64,000 nt of DNA from Deltaproteobacteria bacterium (GTDB taxonomy: Bacteria > Myxococcota > Kuafuiibacteriia > Kuafuiibacteriales > Kuafuiibacteriaceae), in the NCBI GenBank assembly GCA_016713425.1, contig JADJPE010000005.1, forward strand, positions 5,368,501 through 5,432,500. Reading direction: 5' to 3'. Under the pieces are notes generated by a model. The model worked only from the letters and a program-made list of their open reading frames with translations. It was not told the DNA's origin and made no database searches. Shown here piece by piece: positions 39,854-49,122 of this stretch. Both the position numbers and the translations under genes were made by a program. How positions within the stretch are numbered: the first letter of the stretch is position 1; every line of letters begins with the position of its first letter.

Positions 39854-41374
39854 TTAGCCTCCACTCAGTCGGTAGCGGCGTGCGTCAATGTTGTGCTTCT
39901 GAACTCGAAGGCCCATCTTGCGCTCGGTGAGACCCAAGCTTCTCGCGGCTTTCGCCATGTTGCCGCGGGCTGTTTTGAGCGCGTCGTCGATGAGATCGCG
40001 CTCAATGGCGTGGAGCGTTGCATCGAGCGAACCTTGGCTCCCAGTTCCCGTCGCCTCCGCTGTCTGCAGCGAAGGCGGAAGGTTGTGGGCGTGAATCACG
40101 TGATCATCTGCGAGAAGGACGGCCCGCTCAATGCAATTCTCGAGTTCGCGAACATTCCCCGGCCAGTGATAGGCCATCAGCATGTCGATCGCGCGCGAGG
40201 AGATCCGGCGGACGTCCTTTTCGTTCGCGCGACTGAACTTTTCGACGAAGGCATCGGCCAGGAGTAGGACGTCGGCACGACGCTCGCGCAGTGGCGGTAC
40301 GTGGATCGGGAACACATTGAGGCGATAGTAGAGGTCTTGTCGAAAAAGACCTTCCTCAATCAGTTTCTCGAGGTCGCGATTCGTGGCCGCGATGATACGG
40401 ACGTCCGTCTTGATCGTTTCCGACCCACCGACGCGTTGAAACTCCTTGTTCTGGAGGATTCTTAGCAAGGTAACTTGCGTCGTAGGTGAAAAATCCCCAA
40501 TTTCGTCGAGAAAAATGGTGCCGCCGTGCGCCAACTCGAATCGCCCTCGACGGCGCTCGATCGCGCCCGTGAAGGCGCCCTTCTCGTGCCCGAAGAGCTC
40601 ACTCTCGAGAATCGTCTGGGGAAGTGCAGCACAGTTGACCTTGATCAGGGGGTGGCCAGCTCGCCGGGAGCTCTCGTGAATGCCTTCCGCCACGAGTTCC
40701 TTGCCTACGCCGCTCTCGCCTCGCACGAGCACCGTTGCGTCGCTCCTCGAAACCGTCTGAATCATCTGGAAGACAGGCTTCATCGCCTTGGAGCTGCCGA
40801 TCACGTTGGCCGGTCGCCCCGGATAGTGTTCCGGCGCCCGTTCGAAGGCCGCCCGGCGCGACAGCACAATCTGCGCGATCATGAGCGCAACGACGGAGAG
40901 AAGATTCACGTCATCTTCTAGAGTTCTTGGCTCGCGCGTCGGGCGGTCCACCGACAACGCCCCCAGGATCTCACCCTCGACTTTGACCGGGACGCAGATG
41001 AACGCGAGATCGTCGCGGTCCTTCTCGCGAGCGCCGATCCGGTCGAGAAACTCGGGCGCATCGCCGATGCGCGGGAGCACGAGCGGCATGCCCGACTCGA
41101 CGACCTGGCCGGTGACGCCCTCACCGAGCTGGTACCGTCCGCGCTCCCGCTCGGAACTGGTCAGGCCGAAGGCGGCGTCGATGAGGATCTCCTTCGTATC
41201 CCGCTTGAGGAGCGTTACCGTTCCCCTAACAATACCGAGACCGTTGGCGAGAACCTCGAGAATGCGGTCAAGCAGCGATTCGAGCTCAACCCGGGCGTCC
41301 AGAAGCCGACAGATTTCAAAGAGTACCTCTAGCGCCGGATCTCGAGGTCCGGCCGTGTAGTTAACGCTCGCCAT
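39854..41374 (-). CDS. Sigma-54-dependent GAF/AAA+/Fis activator (NifA-like)
   Basis: The roughly 506-residue protein has a GAF sensor domain (residues about 20-170, VTGQVVESGMPLVLPRI), the AAA+ sigma-54 interaction domain (about 195-430) with Walker A GESGVGKE, the sigma-54 loop GAFTGA, Walker B GGTIFLDEIGD and arginine-finger region WPGNVRELEN, and a C-terminal Fis-type HTH (MAKAARSLGLTERKMGLRVQ). This is the NifA architecture. It is divergent from amtB, which has a strong -24/-12 promoter, so amtB is its likely target. The start is taken at 41374 (41395 is also possible). Its stop is coupled to the beta-helix lipoprotein gene. Confidence 0.93.
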   Translation of the reverse strand: MASVNYTAGPRDPALEVLFEICRLLDARVELESLLDRILEVLANGLGIVRGTVTLLKRDTKEILIDAAFGLTSSERERGRYQLGEGVTGQVVESGMPLVLPRIGDAPEFLDRIGAREKDRDDLAFICVPVKVEGEILGALSVDRPTREPRTLEDDVNLLSVVALMIAQIVLSRRAAFERAPEHYPGRPANVIGSSKAMKPVFQMIQTVSRSDATVLVRGESGVGKELVAEGIHESSRRAGHPLIKVNCAALPQTILESELFGHEKGAFTGAIERRRGRFELAHGGTIFLDEIGDFSPTTQVTLLRILQNKEFQRVGGSETIKTDVRIIAATNRDLEKLIEEGLFRQDLYYRLNVFPIHVPPLRERRADVLLLADAFVEKFSRANEKDVRRISSRAIDMLMAYHWPGNVRELENCIERAVLLADDHVIHAHNLPPSLQTAEATGTGSQGSLDATLHAIERDLIDDALKTARGNMAKAARSLGLTERKMGLRVQKHNIDARRYRLSGG

Positions 41375-41413
41375 ACCACCCACAGCCGCTCGCAACCTCC
41401 CGCGGCCGCAAAA

Positions 41414-41427
41414 CTACACGAGTGTAG
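41414..41427. promoter_or_regulatory. Dyad CTACAC-GA-GTGTAG in the activator-amtB intergenic region
   Basis: A perfect 6-bp dyad with a 2-bp spacer lies 18-40 bp upstream of the activator gene and about 135 bp before the sigma-54 promoter of amtB, the distance expected of an enhancer. It could be a binding site of the activator. It does not match the TGT-N10-ACA NifA consensus. Confidence 0.5.
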
Positions 41428-41562
41428 GAATGGCGAAAGATAGCTGTAACCCCTAGAGAAAACCTTCCGCGCGACATCAAATTCCTACGTTTTCGTCGGC
41501 TTGGTAATGTGAAAGATACACATCCGTCGTTGAGCGCGGTCCATGGCATGGGCGCACAGTAA

Positions 41563-41577
41563 GGCACATCGTTTGCT
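41563..41577 (+). promoter_or_regulatory. Sigma-54 (-24/-12) promoter of amtB
   Basis: GGCACATCGTTTGCT has GG at 41563-41564 and GC at 41575-41576, exactly 12 bp apart, and matches the consensus (T)GGCAC-N5-TTGC(A/T). Initiation is expected near 41588, giving an untranslated leader of about 20 nt that contains AAAGGAG before the ATG at 41610. Confidence 0.85.
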
Positions 41578-41609
41578 ACGGCTCCCCACAAAAGGAGACT
41601 CCCACAACA

Positions 41610-43094
41610 ATGGACGGACGAAGAAGACGAAGAATCGCGCTCGGACCTACTAAGACTCTGCTCAGCGCGCTGGCACTCTCGGCGATCCCGCTGGTGGCAA
41701 GAGCTGAAGAAAACGCCCAGATGGCTGAATTCAAAGTGGCACTCGACACGGTCTGGGTGATCGTAGCCGGCGTTCTCGTGTTCTTCATGAACGCGGGCTT
41801 CGCACTGCTCGAGACGGGTTTCGTTCGAGCCAAGAATGCGGTCAACGTTCTCGCGAAGAACTTCACGGTCGCCGCCATGGCCGGACTCGCGTTCTTCTTC
41901 ATCGGCTTTGGACTGATGTTCGCCGAAGGCAACAGCATCATTGGAACCGGAGGGTGGTTCCTTCTTGGCCCGGACAACAGCCCAGCAATGGGTGATGCAT
42001 ATTCGGGCATCTTCCCGTCGCTGAATTGGACGGGTGTCCCGCTCGAAGCGAAGTTCTTCTTCCAAGCCTGCTTCGCCATGGCCGCGGCATCGATCGTCTC
42101 GGGCGCCGTCGCTGAGCGCATCAAGTTTCAGAGCTACCTCATCTTCTCCCTCGTCCTGGTGGCCGTCGTCTATGGAATGACCGGACATTGGATCTGGGGC
42201 GGCGGTTGGCTCGCCGGTATGGGCTTCTGGGATTTTGCTGGTTCGACCCAGGTTCACTCCGTCGGCGGCTGGGCCGCTTTGGCTGGTATTCTCATCCTCG
42301 GCGCTCGGAAAGGAAAGTACACGAAGGACGGCGTCCGCGTGATTCCGGGCCACAGCATGGCTCTCGCCACCATCGGCACCTTCATCCTTTGGGTGGGCTG
42401 GTTCGGGTTCAACGCGGGCAGCACGATGGCGGCCGACCCGACGGCCATCGCCCACGTGGCGACCACGACGCTCCTCGCCTCCCTCGGCGGTATCTCAGGC
42501 GCACTCATCACCGCTTACCTTCGCACCAAGGCCTTCGACCTCAGCATGATGCTGAATGGCTGCTTGGCGGGTCTTGTCGCCATCACCGCGCCTTGTGCCT
42601 TCGTGTCGGCCGGCTCGGCGATCGCGATCGGGACGATAGGTGGCGTTATCGTCGTCCTCGGCGTCGAGATGTTCGATCGGATCCGAATCGACGACCCGGT
42701 CGGCGCGACCAGCGTCCACTTGCTCAACGGCATCTGGGGTACGCTCGCGGTGGGACTGTTTGCCGAGAGCCGTTTCAATGGCGATGTCGGGAGCGGTCTT
42801 CTGTTCGGCGGCGGCGCGAAGCTACTGATGATGCAAGGGCTCGGCGTGCTCGCCGTGGGAGCCACCGTCTTCGCGAGCTCAGCCGTTCTTTGGTACGCGA
42901 TCAAGGCGACGATGGGCATGCGCGTCACGGATGAAGAAGAGCACTTGGGCCTCGACATCACCGAAATGCGGATGCGGGCCTATCCGGCGGACGACGTCGC
43001 GGGCGTGACGAGCATGATGCCGCCCGACGCAGGGCGCACGGCACCCGCAGCGGCCCCGGCGACAGTCGAAGCCCGGGCAAGCGATCCAGCGTAG
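41610..43094 (+). CDS. amtB: Ammonium transporter, Amt family
   Basis: The 494-residue protein has a cleavable signal peptide (ALSAIPLVARAEE) and about eleven membrane helices, as in E. coli AmtB. The twin pore histidines are in TQVHSVGGWAAL and SVHLLNGIWGTL. Other signature segments are AGFALLETGFVRAKN and GWFGFNAGS. The C-terminal cytosolic tail is longer than usual and Ala/Pro-rich (about residues 435-494). There is no adjacent glnK gene, which often accompanies amtB. Expression probably depends on sigma-54 and the divergent activator under nitrogen limitation. Confidence 0.97.
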   Translation: MDGRRRRRIALGPTKTLLSALALSAIPLVARAEENAQMAEFKVALDTVWVIVAGVLVFFMNAGFALLETGFVRAKNAVNVLAKNFTVAAMAGLAFFFIGFGLMFAEGNSIIGTGGWFLLGPDNSPAMGDAYSGIFPSLNWTGVPLEAKFFFQACFAMAAASIVSGAVAERIKFQSYLIFSLVLVAVVYGMTGHWIWGGGWLAGMGFWDFAGSTQVHSVGGWAALAGILILGARKGKYTKDGVRVIPGHSMALATIGTFILWVGWFGFNAGSTMAADPTAIAHVATTTLLASLGGISGALITAYLRTKAFDLSMMLNGCLAGLVAITAPCAFVSAGSAIAIGTIGGVIVVLGVEMFDRIRIDDPVGATSVHLLNGIWGTLAVGLFAESRFNGDVGSGLLFGGGAKLLMMQGLGVLAVGATVFASSAVLWYAIKATMGMRVTDEEEHLGLDITEMRMRAYPADDVAGVTSMMPPDAGRTAPAAAPATVEARASDPA

Positions 43095-43217
43095 CGCGAC
43101 GCGCGACGATTACGAAGCGCTGCGAAATCCACCTTTCTCCCCAGTCCCTCCGGCGGGGGGTGTCCTTCGGAAACGCGACGCCTCGAAGGGCACCCCTCGC
43201 CTCTTCCATCGACTCGT

Positions 43218-44135
43218 CTAGACTCGTGCGTTCATTCGAATCGCGGTGACGATCTCTCGCGTCGCGGTCGACTGATTTAACGTATAGAAATGAACACCGG
43301 GCGCACCGCCCTGGATGAGTCCGAGACACTGGATGGTCGCATGCACGATGCCGAGCTCTTGCACCCGCTCGGGCTCATTTGCGCGCGCTTCCATTGCGCT
43401 CAACAGCGCCGCGGGGATTGTTGCACCACACATCTTCGTGAGGCGCTTGATCTGCTCTACACTTTGAATCGGCATGATCCCCGGAATGATCGGGACCTGA
43501 ATTCCACAAGCTCGGGCCCGATCGACGAAATCGAAGTACACTCGGTTGTCGAAAAACATCTGCGTAATCAGAAACTCGGCGCCGGCATGGACCTTTCGCT
43601 TGAGGTTCTCGAGGTCGATGGCCGCCGACGGTGCTTCCAGGTGCCCTTCGGGATAGCAAGCCCCCCCAAGACAGAACGTCCCCCGTTTCTGGACATGTTC
43701 GGTCAGTTCACTTGCGTACGCGAAGCCGCCCGCAACCGGCTGAAACGGTCCACCGTCGCGGGGCGGGTCTCCCCGTAGGAGAAGCAGGTTTTCGACCTCG
43801 CCGGCCTGGAGCGTATCCAGGACCGTGTCGATCTCGGCTCGAGACGCGCCAACGCACGTGAGGTGGGCCATCGCTTCGATGCCAAGCTCACGTTTGATAC
43901 GACGAGTCAGTTCGATGGTTCTATCGCGCGTCGAGCCGCCCGCGCCGTACGTGACGGAGACGAAAGCGGGATTCAACGACCGCAGGTCTGCGATGGTCTG
44001 ATAAAGACGAGCCTCGGCCGCCGAAGTCTTCGGAGGAAAGAACTCGAACGAAAAGATGGGACATGAAGTCCTCAGCAGGTTTCCTATACGCACGCGCCGA
44101 AAATCAAACGAGCGTCGGCTGAGGTCAATCACCAT
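43218..44135 (-). CDS. metF: Methylenetetrahydrofolate reductase
   Basis: The roughly 305-residue TIM barrel uses FAD to reduce methylene-THF to methyl-THF, the methyl donor for MetH. Motifs: FSFEFFPPKTSAAEARL at the N-terminus, VTYGAGGS, MAHLTCVG, LLLLRGDPP, and the flavin region ITQMFFDNRVYFDFVDRA. Normal length. The start is taken at 44135 (MVIDL); 44150 is also in frame. It is convergent with amtB and divergent from the SH3b gene. Confidence 0.95.
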   Translation of the reverse strand: MVIDLSRRSFDFRRVRIGNLLRTSCPIFSFEFFPPKTSAAEARLYQTIADLRSLNPAFVSVTYGAGGSTRDRTIELTRRIKRELGIEAMAHLTCVGASRAEIDTVLDTLQAGEVENLLLLRGDPPRDGGPFQPVAGGFAYASELTEHVQKRGTFCLGGACYPEGHLEAPSAAIDLENLKRKVHAGAEFLITQMFFDNRVYFDFVDRARACGIQVPIIPGIMPIQSVEQIKRLTKMCGATIPAALLSAMEARANEPERVQELGIVHATIQCLGLIQGGAPGVHFYTLNQSTATREIVTAIRMNARV

Positions 44136-44176
44136 CGGCCCCCGCCGCATCCGCCGACGATCGCGTTGACTAGACC

Positions 44177-44192
44177 TAGGCGCAAACGCCTA
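44177..44192. promoter_or_regulatory. Dyad TAGGCG-CAAA-CGCCTA upstream of metF, next to a TACAAT -10 element
   Basis: A perfect 6-bp stem with a 4-nt loop lies 42-57 bp upstream of the metF start. On the minus strand TACAAT (44199-44194) lies just before it, so the dyad would cover the metF transcription start. It may be an operator or a transcript hairpin. On the plus strand TTGACT and TAATTG flank it with a 19-bp spacer. Confidence 0.5.
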
Positions 44193-44260
44193 ATTGTATG
44201 TGAAGCATTTCGAGTACGTCGGTCGCACCCGACCGAGCGCGCCGCTCGAATCACGAAAGG

Positions 44261-45568
44261 ATGCCCGCCGAGATGGACCACCGCCCAAGCTCCGCACTCT
44301 CGAGCAGTGAATTCGGCGCCGCCTTCGAGCAAGAGCGCTCCTTCGCCGGCGCCACACGCTCACCTGCTCGTCCGCGAAACTCCGCCCGCGCGGCGCCAAG
44401 AATGCTCGACCAAGACTCGGTCGTCGGCGCCGCGCAGGATGCCAAACGTGCGTGGCGCTGGCGCATCGAGAAGGCGCTCCGCCGCCTGAGTCGCGCTCTC
44501 GAAGCAAGCTCTGAGAGCGTTCTGTTCCTACTCGCGCGGCTCCGCGAATTTTTCCTTCGCACGTACGCATGGTCGAGGAACCGACTCGCCCTGGCCACTG
44601 CCCCGCGCGAAGGTGTGCCACCCTCAAAGTCAAAGGCCACCGCAGGCGTCGTGGAGGACGGCCAAGACACGCGTCATATCGTGCGTCCGTCGGCGCGACG
44701 CGCTTCGCGACCCATGTTGACCATGCTCGTGACTTTGCTTTCGACATGGATTCATCGCGCCTTCGGATCTCCAGCCAAGCCGTCGGTGATACGCGCGCGC
44801 CCATTCGGCGTGAGCTCCGACCGTCCTGTACCGCTGGCTGTTCATCCGAAAGCTACGAACGCCGATCGTTTTTCAGGATGGAAGTCGGCGCTCTCCGCAT
44901 TCATCCCTCCTTCCGCCGCCGACGACAGCCCGACCCGAGAGATCAGCGTGAAGACGAAGCAAATCTTCATCGGCACCGGGCGTGAGCGAATCAACGCCAT
45001 GGTGAAGAAGTCGGCGCCGAACGCTGGGGCGCCGAGTCCGTGCCCCGCACCCCAAGCGGGCAGCCAAGAGGCCGGAGCCGCGGCGCCCCCGAGCCAACGG
45101 CCTCGGCCCGCCCCGGTCGCGGCCTCCGTTTCGGGAGGCGCCGGAGCCACACGGCAGGCCACATCGAAAGCGTTGCGACGCATCACGGGTTCGGAGCGAT
45201 CGATCGGACCCACGATCGAAAAGGATCGCTCGCGGGCGGCCCCAACACCTCGCGGCCGTCCGCTCCCTCGCATTCCTTCGCGGACCTACCGCGGCACCGA
45301 GCCCGCAAACGTGAGCCCATGGACCAAAGCGAACCGAATTGGCACGCGTTTCTCTCTGTCTCAGGGCGCGCAGCGCGTCGTCAGTGCCGACGTCAAAGTT
45401 CGAATGCGCCCTGAGCAGGGTGCCGCCATCGCCGGCGAACTCGTCTGTGGCTCGACCGTGACCGTCCTCGAGCGGCATGCGCCTCGAGGCTGGTATTTCG
45501 TCAAGGGGCCAGGGGGGACCTCCGGCTACCTCCGAGAGGAGGTCCTTCTCGAGACCCGTGCGAAGTAG
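44261..45568 (+). CDS. Protein with C-terminal bacterial SH3 domain
   Basis: The 435-residue protein is low-complexity and basic over residues 1-360 (Ala, Pro, Arg, Ser), with a possible membrane-associated stretch near 150-165 (PMLTMLVTLLSTWIHRAF). The C-terminal 60 or so residues form an SH3b domain (VRMRPEQGAAIAGELVCG, then WYFVKGPGGTSGYLREEVLL), which commonly binds cell-wall or peptide ligands. No signal peptide is evident. It is convergent with the NlpC/P60-like gene (9-bp gap). Function unknown. Confidence 0.7.
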   Translation: MPAEMDHRPSSALSSSEFGAAFEQERSFAGATRSPARPRNSARAAPRMLDQDSVVGAAQDAKRAWRWRIEKALRRLSRALEASSESVLFLLARLREFFLRTYAWSRNRLALATAPREGVPPSKSKATAGVVEDGQDTRHIVRPSARRASRPMLTMLVTLLSTWIHRAFGSPAKPSVIRARPFGVSSDRPVPLAVHPKATNADRFSGWKSALSAFIPPSAADDSPTREISVKTKQIFIGTGRERINAMVKKSAPNAGAPSPCPAPQAGSQEAGAAAPPSQRPRPAPVAASVSGGAGATRQATSKALRRITGSERSIGPTIEKDRSRAAPTPRGRPLPRIPSRTYRGTEPANVSPWTKANRIGTRFSLSQGAQRVVSADVKVRMRPEQGAAIAGELVCGSTVTVLERHAPRGWYFVKGPGGTSGYLREEVLLETRAK

Positions 45569-45577
45569 TCGGGCGCT

Positions 45578-47356
45578 CTACGTGCGAGCTGCAAGCAGCT
45601 CGGGTGGCATGACATAGTTCGTGAACTTCGGCTGGGGACATGTTCCCCCACGCCGAGCATCGAGTTCTTGGTCGTACGCTTCGCGGGCGGCGTTCCAGAG
45701 CTGGTAGAAGGTCATTCCAACCCCGTTTTCCTCGCGATAGGCTTCGTTTTGCCGTTGCAGGAACTCGATGAAAGGCTCGGCAGCAAACATGTGCGTCAGG
45801 ACCGTCTCCAAGACCTCGTCGGTCATCTCATCTCCCTCGAGGGGAAGGAGGGCGCGGAACGTGATGGTGTGTAGGCCCATCACGATGGCTCGAAGTGCCT
45901 TCGCCTTGAGCGATTCGTCGAGGGCGTAGCCTCGCCGATTCAAGAGCTCGTTCATCAAGAACGCCGTCGCTGCGCTCTCGATTTGCTGGCGCTCGAGGCG
46001 ATCTCCTTCGAGGTTGCGTACCTCGGCGACGGTCCGGGTGAGAGGGTTGTGAACGGCCGAAGGCATCACGGTCCGGTCCCCCGCCACATGCCAGAGATCG
46101 AGCATCGATTTCGTCCCTACCCCAGAATCAAACGCCTGAAGAAAAGGTGTGTAGCCCGCCACTTTCTTACCACTCGCCGGGTCGACCATGCCGAAGTTTT
46201 CGCGATGTGCGTCGCTCGCAAAGGCATCGAGCGGACACCAGTAGAAGAAGGCTTGAACCAGACTGGAGCACATGAGCGGCGTTTCGCGTCCGATCGCGAG
46301 ACTCTCACCCGAGGCCGGAACCTCGAAATGGCCCAGCGTGAAGTCATAGGGATTTCGGTTCCGCTTGATCACATCCACGAAGTCGCGCGCACGATTGAAG
46401 AATGCCTTCTTCGCGTCTTCATCTTTGAACGCACTGTCTCGCAGGAAATGAATCTGCACCCGTGCCTTCTTGTGAAAGAGACGAGGCAAATCGAGTGGCA
46501 CGGCCGACGCGCCGTGGCCAGTCCCCGCTTCGACGAGATAATGCTTCCCGTCGTGTCCGCGCACGACGAGCGCGGCATGGCTCTCATAGCCATCTTCGGC
46601 CGTGATCCTCTTGATGCACTGGCCGGCGCTGCTCCCTGAGTCCATCGAGAGGAGGAAAACGTCGGGGAATGCGTCCACGTCGGGCAGAGACTGGAGTCCC
46701 ACGTCGTAGCACTGAACGTGAAGGCCGTCCGCCTTTCCGACGAACGCAGGCAAGCGCTCATTCTTGAGGACGTCTTCCCGATAGTTGATCATCAGATAGT
46801 CGCCTACGTAGCTTCGCAGGCGATTCATCGCGACAATGGCGTCCTGATGCTGGGCGGTATACTCGGGACCGAAGCCATAGAGGCGATCTTCGACCTCGGC
46901 CACGAACTGCCCGAGTTCCTGAAACAAGGCCTTCGCCTCACCGGGGCGAAACGCCATCTTCTCAGGCCGAGTCCACGCGAGGCCTTGGTTAAGCCACCGC
47001 AGCAGAGCCACGGCATTCTTCGGTTGAAACAGAGCGGGGTCCTTAATCATCCCCCGACAGGCCTTGATGCGCGCCACGAGCGTACCGTCGGCGTCCACAT
47101 GTCCACGGAAGCGGACGACGTCGGGCAGTCCAGGCGGGGGCGCGCGAAGTGGTCCGCGGGCAGAGATCTCCGAGAGGAATCGATCGGAGCGAGCCTGAAA
47201 CTCATCGATCCCGGCCGCATCGGCGAGCACCGCCCCAAAACCTTTCGCCTGAAAATCGCGCACTTCGTCGGCCGTCAGCTGCGCGTCTCCATTCCCGAAC
47301 GCGTCGATAAGCGACGCCAACCGAGATACCCCGATCTCCGAATCGACCCGTGTCAT
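45578..47356 (-). CDS. Permuted NlpC/P60 (papain-like) cysteine hydrolase with EF-hand-like N-terminus
   Basis: The 592-residue protein starts MTRVDSEIGVSRLASLIDAF. Residues about 20-32 are a degenerate EF-hand loop (FGNGDAQLTADE, with Phe for Asp at position 1). The catalytic core (about 235-400) is in permuted order, as in YiiX/LRAT-like NlpC/P60 enzymes: His260 (GYESHAALVV), acidic VEAG near 276, NPYDFTLGHF, then Cys363 (TPLMCSSLVQAFFYW). N-terminal helical and C-terminal (about 410-592) regions match no family I know. No signal peptide. Substrates of the superfamily are peptides, amides or lipids. The FAD oxidase gene lies 110 bp upstream on the same strand. Confidence 0.8.
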   Translation of the reverse strand: MTRVDSEIGVSRLASLIDAFGNGDAQLTADEVRDFQAKGFGAVLADAAGIDEFQARSDRFLSEISARGPLRAPPPGLPDVVRFRGHVDADGTLVARIKACRGMIKDPALFQPKNAVALLRWLNQGLAWTRPEKMAFRPGEAKALFQELGQFVAEVEDRLYGFGPEYTAQHQDAIVAMNRLRSYVGDYLMINYREDVLKNERLPAFVGKADGLHVQCYDVGLQSLPDVDAFPDVFLLSMDSGSSAGQCIKRITAEDGYESHAALVVRGHDGKHYLVEAGTGHGASAVPLDLPRLFHKKARVQIHFLRDSAFKDEDAKKAFFNRARDFVDVIKRNRNPYDFTLGHFEVPASGESLAIGRETPLMCSSLVQAFFYWCPLDAFASDAHRENFGMVDPASGKKVAGYTPFLQAFDSGVGTKSMLDLWHVAGDRTVMPSAVHNPLTRTVAEVRNLEGDRLERQQIESAATAFLMNELLNRRGYALDESLKAKALRAIVMGLHTITFRALLPLEGDEMTDEVLETVLTHMFAAEPFIEFLQRQNEAYREENGVGMTFYQLWNAAREAYDQELDARRGGTCPQPKFTNYVMPPELLAART

Positions 47357-47466
47357 AGGCTGCCTTTGCTCCTCTGGGCGCGCCACGCAAGCGTTGCCGC
47401 CGGTACGGTTTTCGGCGCGCGCGCTCAATGGTTGCGGGTGCCCCCAAAAACGGGCCGGCGTTTTTC

Positions 47467-49122
47467 TCACCCCGTGCGACTTCGCGCAATCACCTCGTCC
47501 GCGGCACGAAGGCCATGATAAAAGGCCTCCTCGAACAACGCGACCCCAGAGAGGTCAGTGTGCGCGAAATGAACTGCGCCCACCGGCTCTTGGGCTCGTC
47601 GTCGATCTCTCGCACGCCAGGTGCCCACGGTCGGTCGAACCATCCCATGACCCCACCGCACAATATCTATCCGCTCCACGCACCGACGGAGCCCGATATG
47701 GGCGCGATCGAGATCATCGAGCACAGCTCGTGCCGCATCCGACCACGCGAGTGAAGCAAGCTGTTGTCGACTCGCCCGCGCATCGCTCTGTACCAGCGGA
47801 AGGTAGTACGTCCATACAGTCGGCCCAAAGTCTCGTCCGCGTTGATGGGTGGCCACCACGTAACCCAAGGACGCACTGTCGAACATCACGTTGTCCCACG
47901 CGGGTTCGAAGCCCACGGATCGCGGGCGCGCCCGTAGGAAGATGTTCGCGACCAGCCAAGGTGAGGTCATGGGCGCATAGTCGACCGGCTCCGGATCGAA
48001 GCCACGAAGCAGATGCCGGCGTAGGAAGGACGGGAGTGCGAAGATCACATGATCGGCCGTCAGGCACTCCGCTCGGTGGTTGGTTCGATTCCAGGTGCGA
48101 ACCTCGGTTCGCCGACCGTCACCTCGCGGGCGAATTTCCGTGACGAGCGTGTTGGTTTCGATCTTCTCCACGCCCACACCCGAAATCAATTGGTCGACCA
48201 AGAACCCGTTCCCCTCGGGCCAAGTCATCAAAGGCGCGCTGGTGCCCTTGGGTTGCCCGCGTCTCGCCGCGAAGTAATGGAGTCCATACCAGGCACTCGT
48301 GTCCCCGAGCGAGGCTCCAAAGTCGTCGCGGCAGGCATACTCGACGTACCAGCGAAGCCGCGGCGACTCGAACCCTTCGCGCGCCAGCCACGCCCCCATC
48401 GAGATTTCGTCGAGCTCGGCCGCCACCGCATCGTCCGCCGAATGCGCCACCGGGATCGAAAAGGCGCGCGCGCCGCGGCGGCCAATGCCGCGTGGGTCCA
48501 CGAAGGCGTCCACGCGAGCCTCGAAGCGGCGGAGCGCCGCAAGGTCGGCGGAGGACGCGACGGCCTCCGGAAACAGGCCGCGATGCCAACGGCCACCGGC
48601 AAAAACACGCTCCTCTGGATCGCGACAGAGCACGTCCTCGCGCGCGATCACGGCGTCACGTGGATCGAGCGTCGAGGTACGCGTCGACGTCGATTCGAGC
48701 GCCCCGATCTCGGACAGGAACTCGACGAGCGCCGAGTTGCTGATATCCGGCACCGGCAAGTAGTGCGCGCCCCACGGGTAACGCGTCACCGGGCTCGTAC
48801 CCGACCGTGCCGTCCCGCCCGGCTCCTCCCCCGCCTCGATCACGCGGACGCTCTTCAGACCGGCCTTCACCAAGCGCCGGGCCGCAGCGAGCCCGGCCAC
48901 GCCCCCGCCCAGGACGAGCACCGACAGAGAACCCGAAGGCGCGGCGTCCGGAGACTCGGACGTGAATGCCCCGTCGCGAATACGATGTCCGTCCGTCTGC
49001 AGATCGTCGACGTATCCCCCATCGACGTCCAGCGAAGTGGTCTTTCGCGGACACGCCGCCAGCAACGGCAATCCAAGCAACGAGGTCAGGATCTCACGAC
49101 GGGTCGACGAGAAAATAGACAT
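47467..49122 (-). CDS. Tat-exported FAD-dependent amine-oxidase-like lipoprotein
   Basis: The roughly 551-residue protein starts MSIFSSTRREILTSLLGLPL. The twin-arginine motif and a lipobox-like LLAAC point to Tat export and lipidation. A Rossmann FAD-binding fold follows (VLVLGGGVAGLAAARRLVKA, with EAGEEPGG and RYPWGAHYLPVP), as in flavin amine oxidases and protoporphyrinogen-oxidase-like enzymes. The conserved C-terminal FAD motif ends in FEEAFYHGLRAADEV. Substrate unknown. It is divergent (236-bp gap) from the caspase-like gene and probably co-transcribed with the downstream NlpC/P60-like gene. Confidence 0.85.
   Translation of the reverse strand: MSIFSSTRREILTSLLGLPLLAACPRKTTSLDVDGGYVDDLQTDGHRIRDGAFTSESPDAAPSGSLSVLVLGGGVAGLAAARRLVKAGLKSVRVIEAGEEPGGTARSGTSPVTRYPWGAHYLPVPDISNSALVEFLSEIGALESTSTRTSTLDPRDAVIAREDVLCRDPEERVFAGGRWHRGLFPEAVASSADLAALRRFEARVDAFVDPRGIGRRGARAFSIPVAHSADDAVAAELDEISMGAWLAREGFESPRLRWYVEYACRDDFGASLGDTSAWYGLHYFAARRGQPKGTSAPLMTWPEGNGFLVDQLISGVGVEKIETNTLVTEIRPRGDGRRTEVRTWNRTNHRAECLTADHVIFALPSFLRRHLLRGFDPEPVDYAPMTSPWLVANIFLRARPRSVGFEPAWDNVMFDSASLGYVVATHQRGRDFGPTVWTYYLPLVQSDARASRQQLASLAWSDAARAVLDDLDRAHIGLRRCVERIDIVRWGHGMVRPTVGTWRARDRRRAQEPVGAVHFAHTDLSGVALFEEAFYHGLRAADEVIARSRTG

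Noticed and set aside
41361..42455. A 364-residue minus-strand reading over the amtB 5' half and its promoter
   Set aside because: It overlaps the sigma-54 promoter and AmtB coding region, and its composition (His, Glu, Asp rich) matches no family.
44261..45568. Classical exported SH3b autolysin partner
   Set aside because: No signal peptide or cell-wall-hydrolase domain is visible, so that specific role is not claimed.
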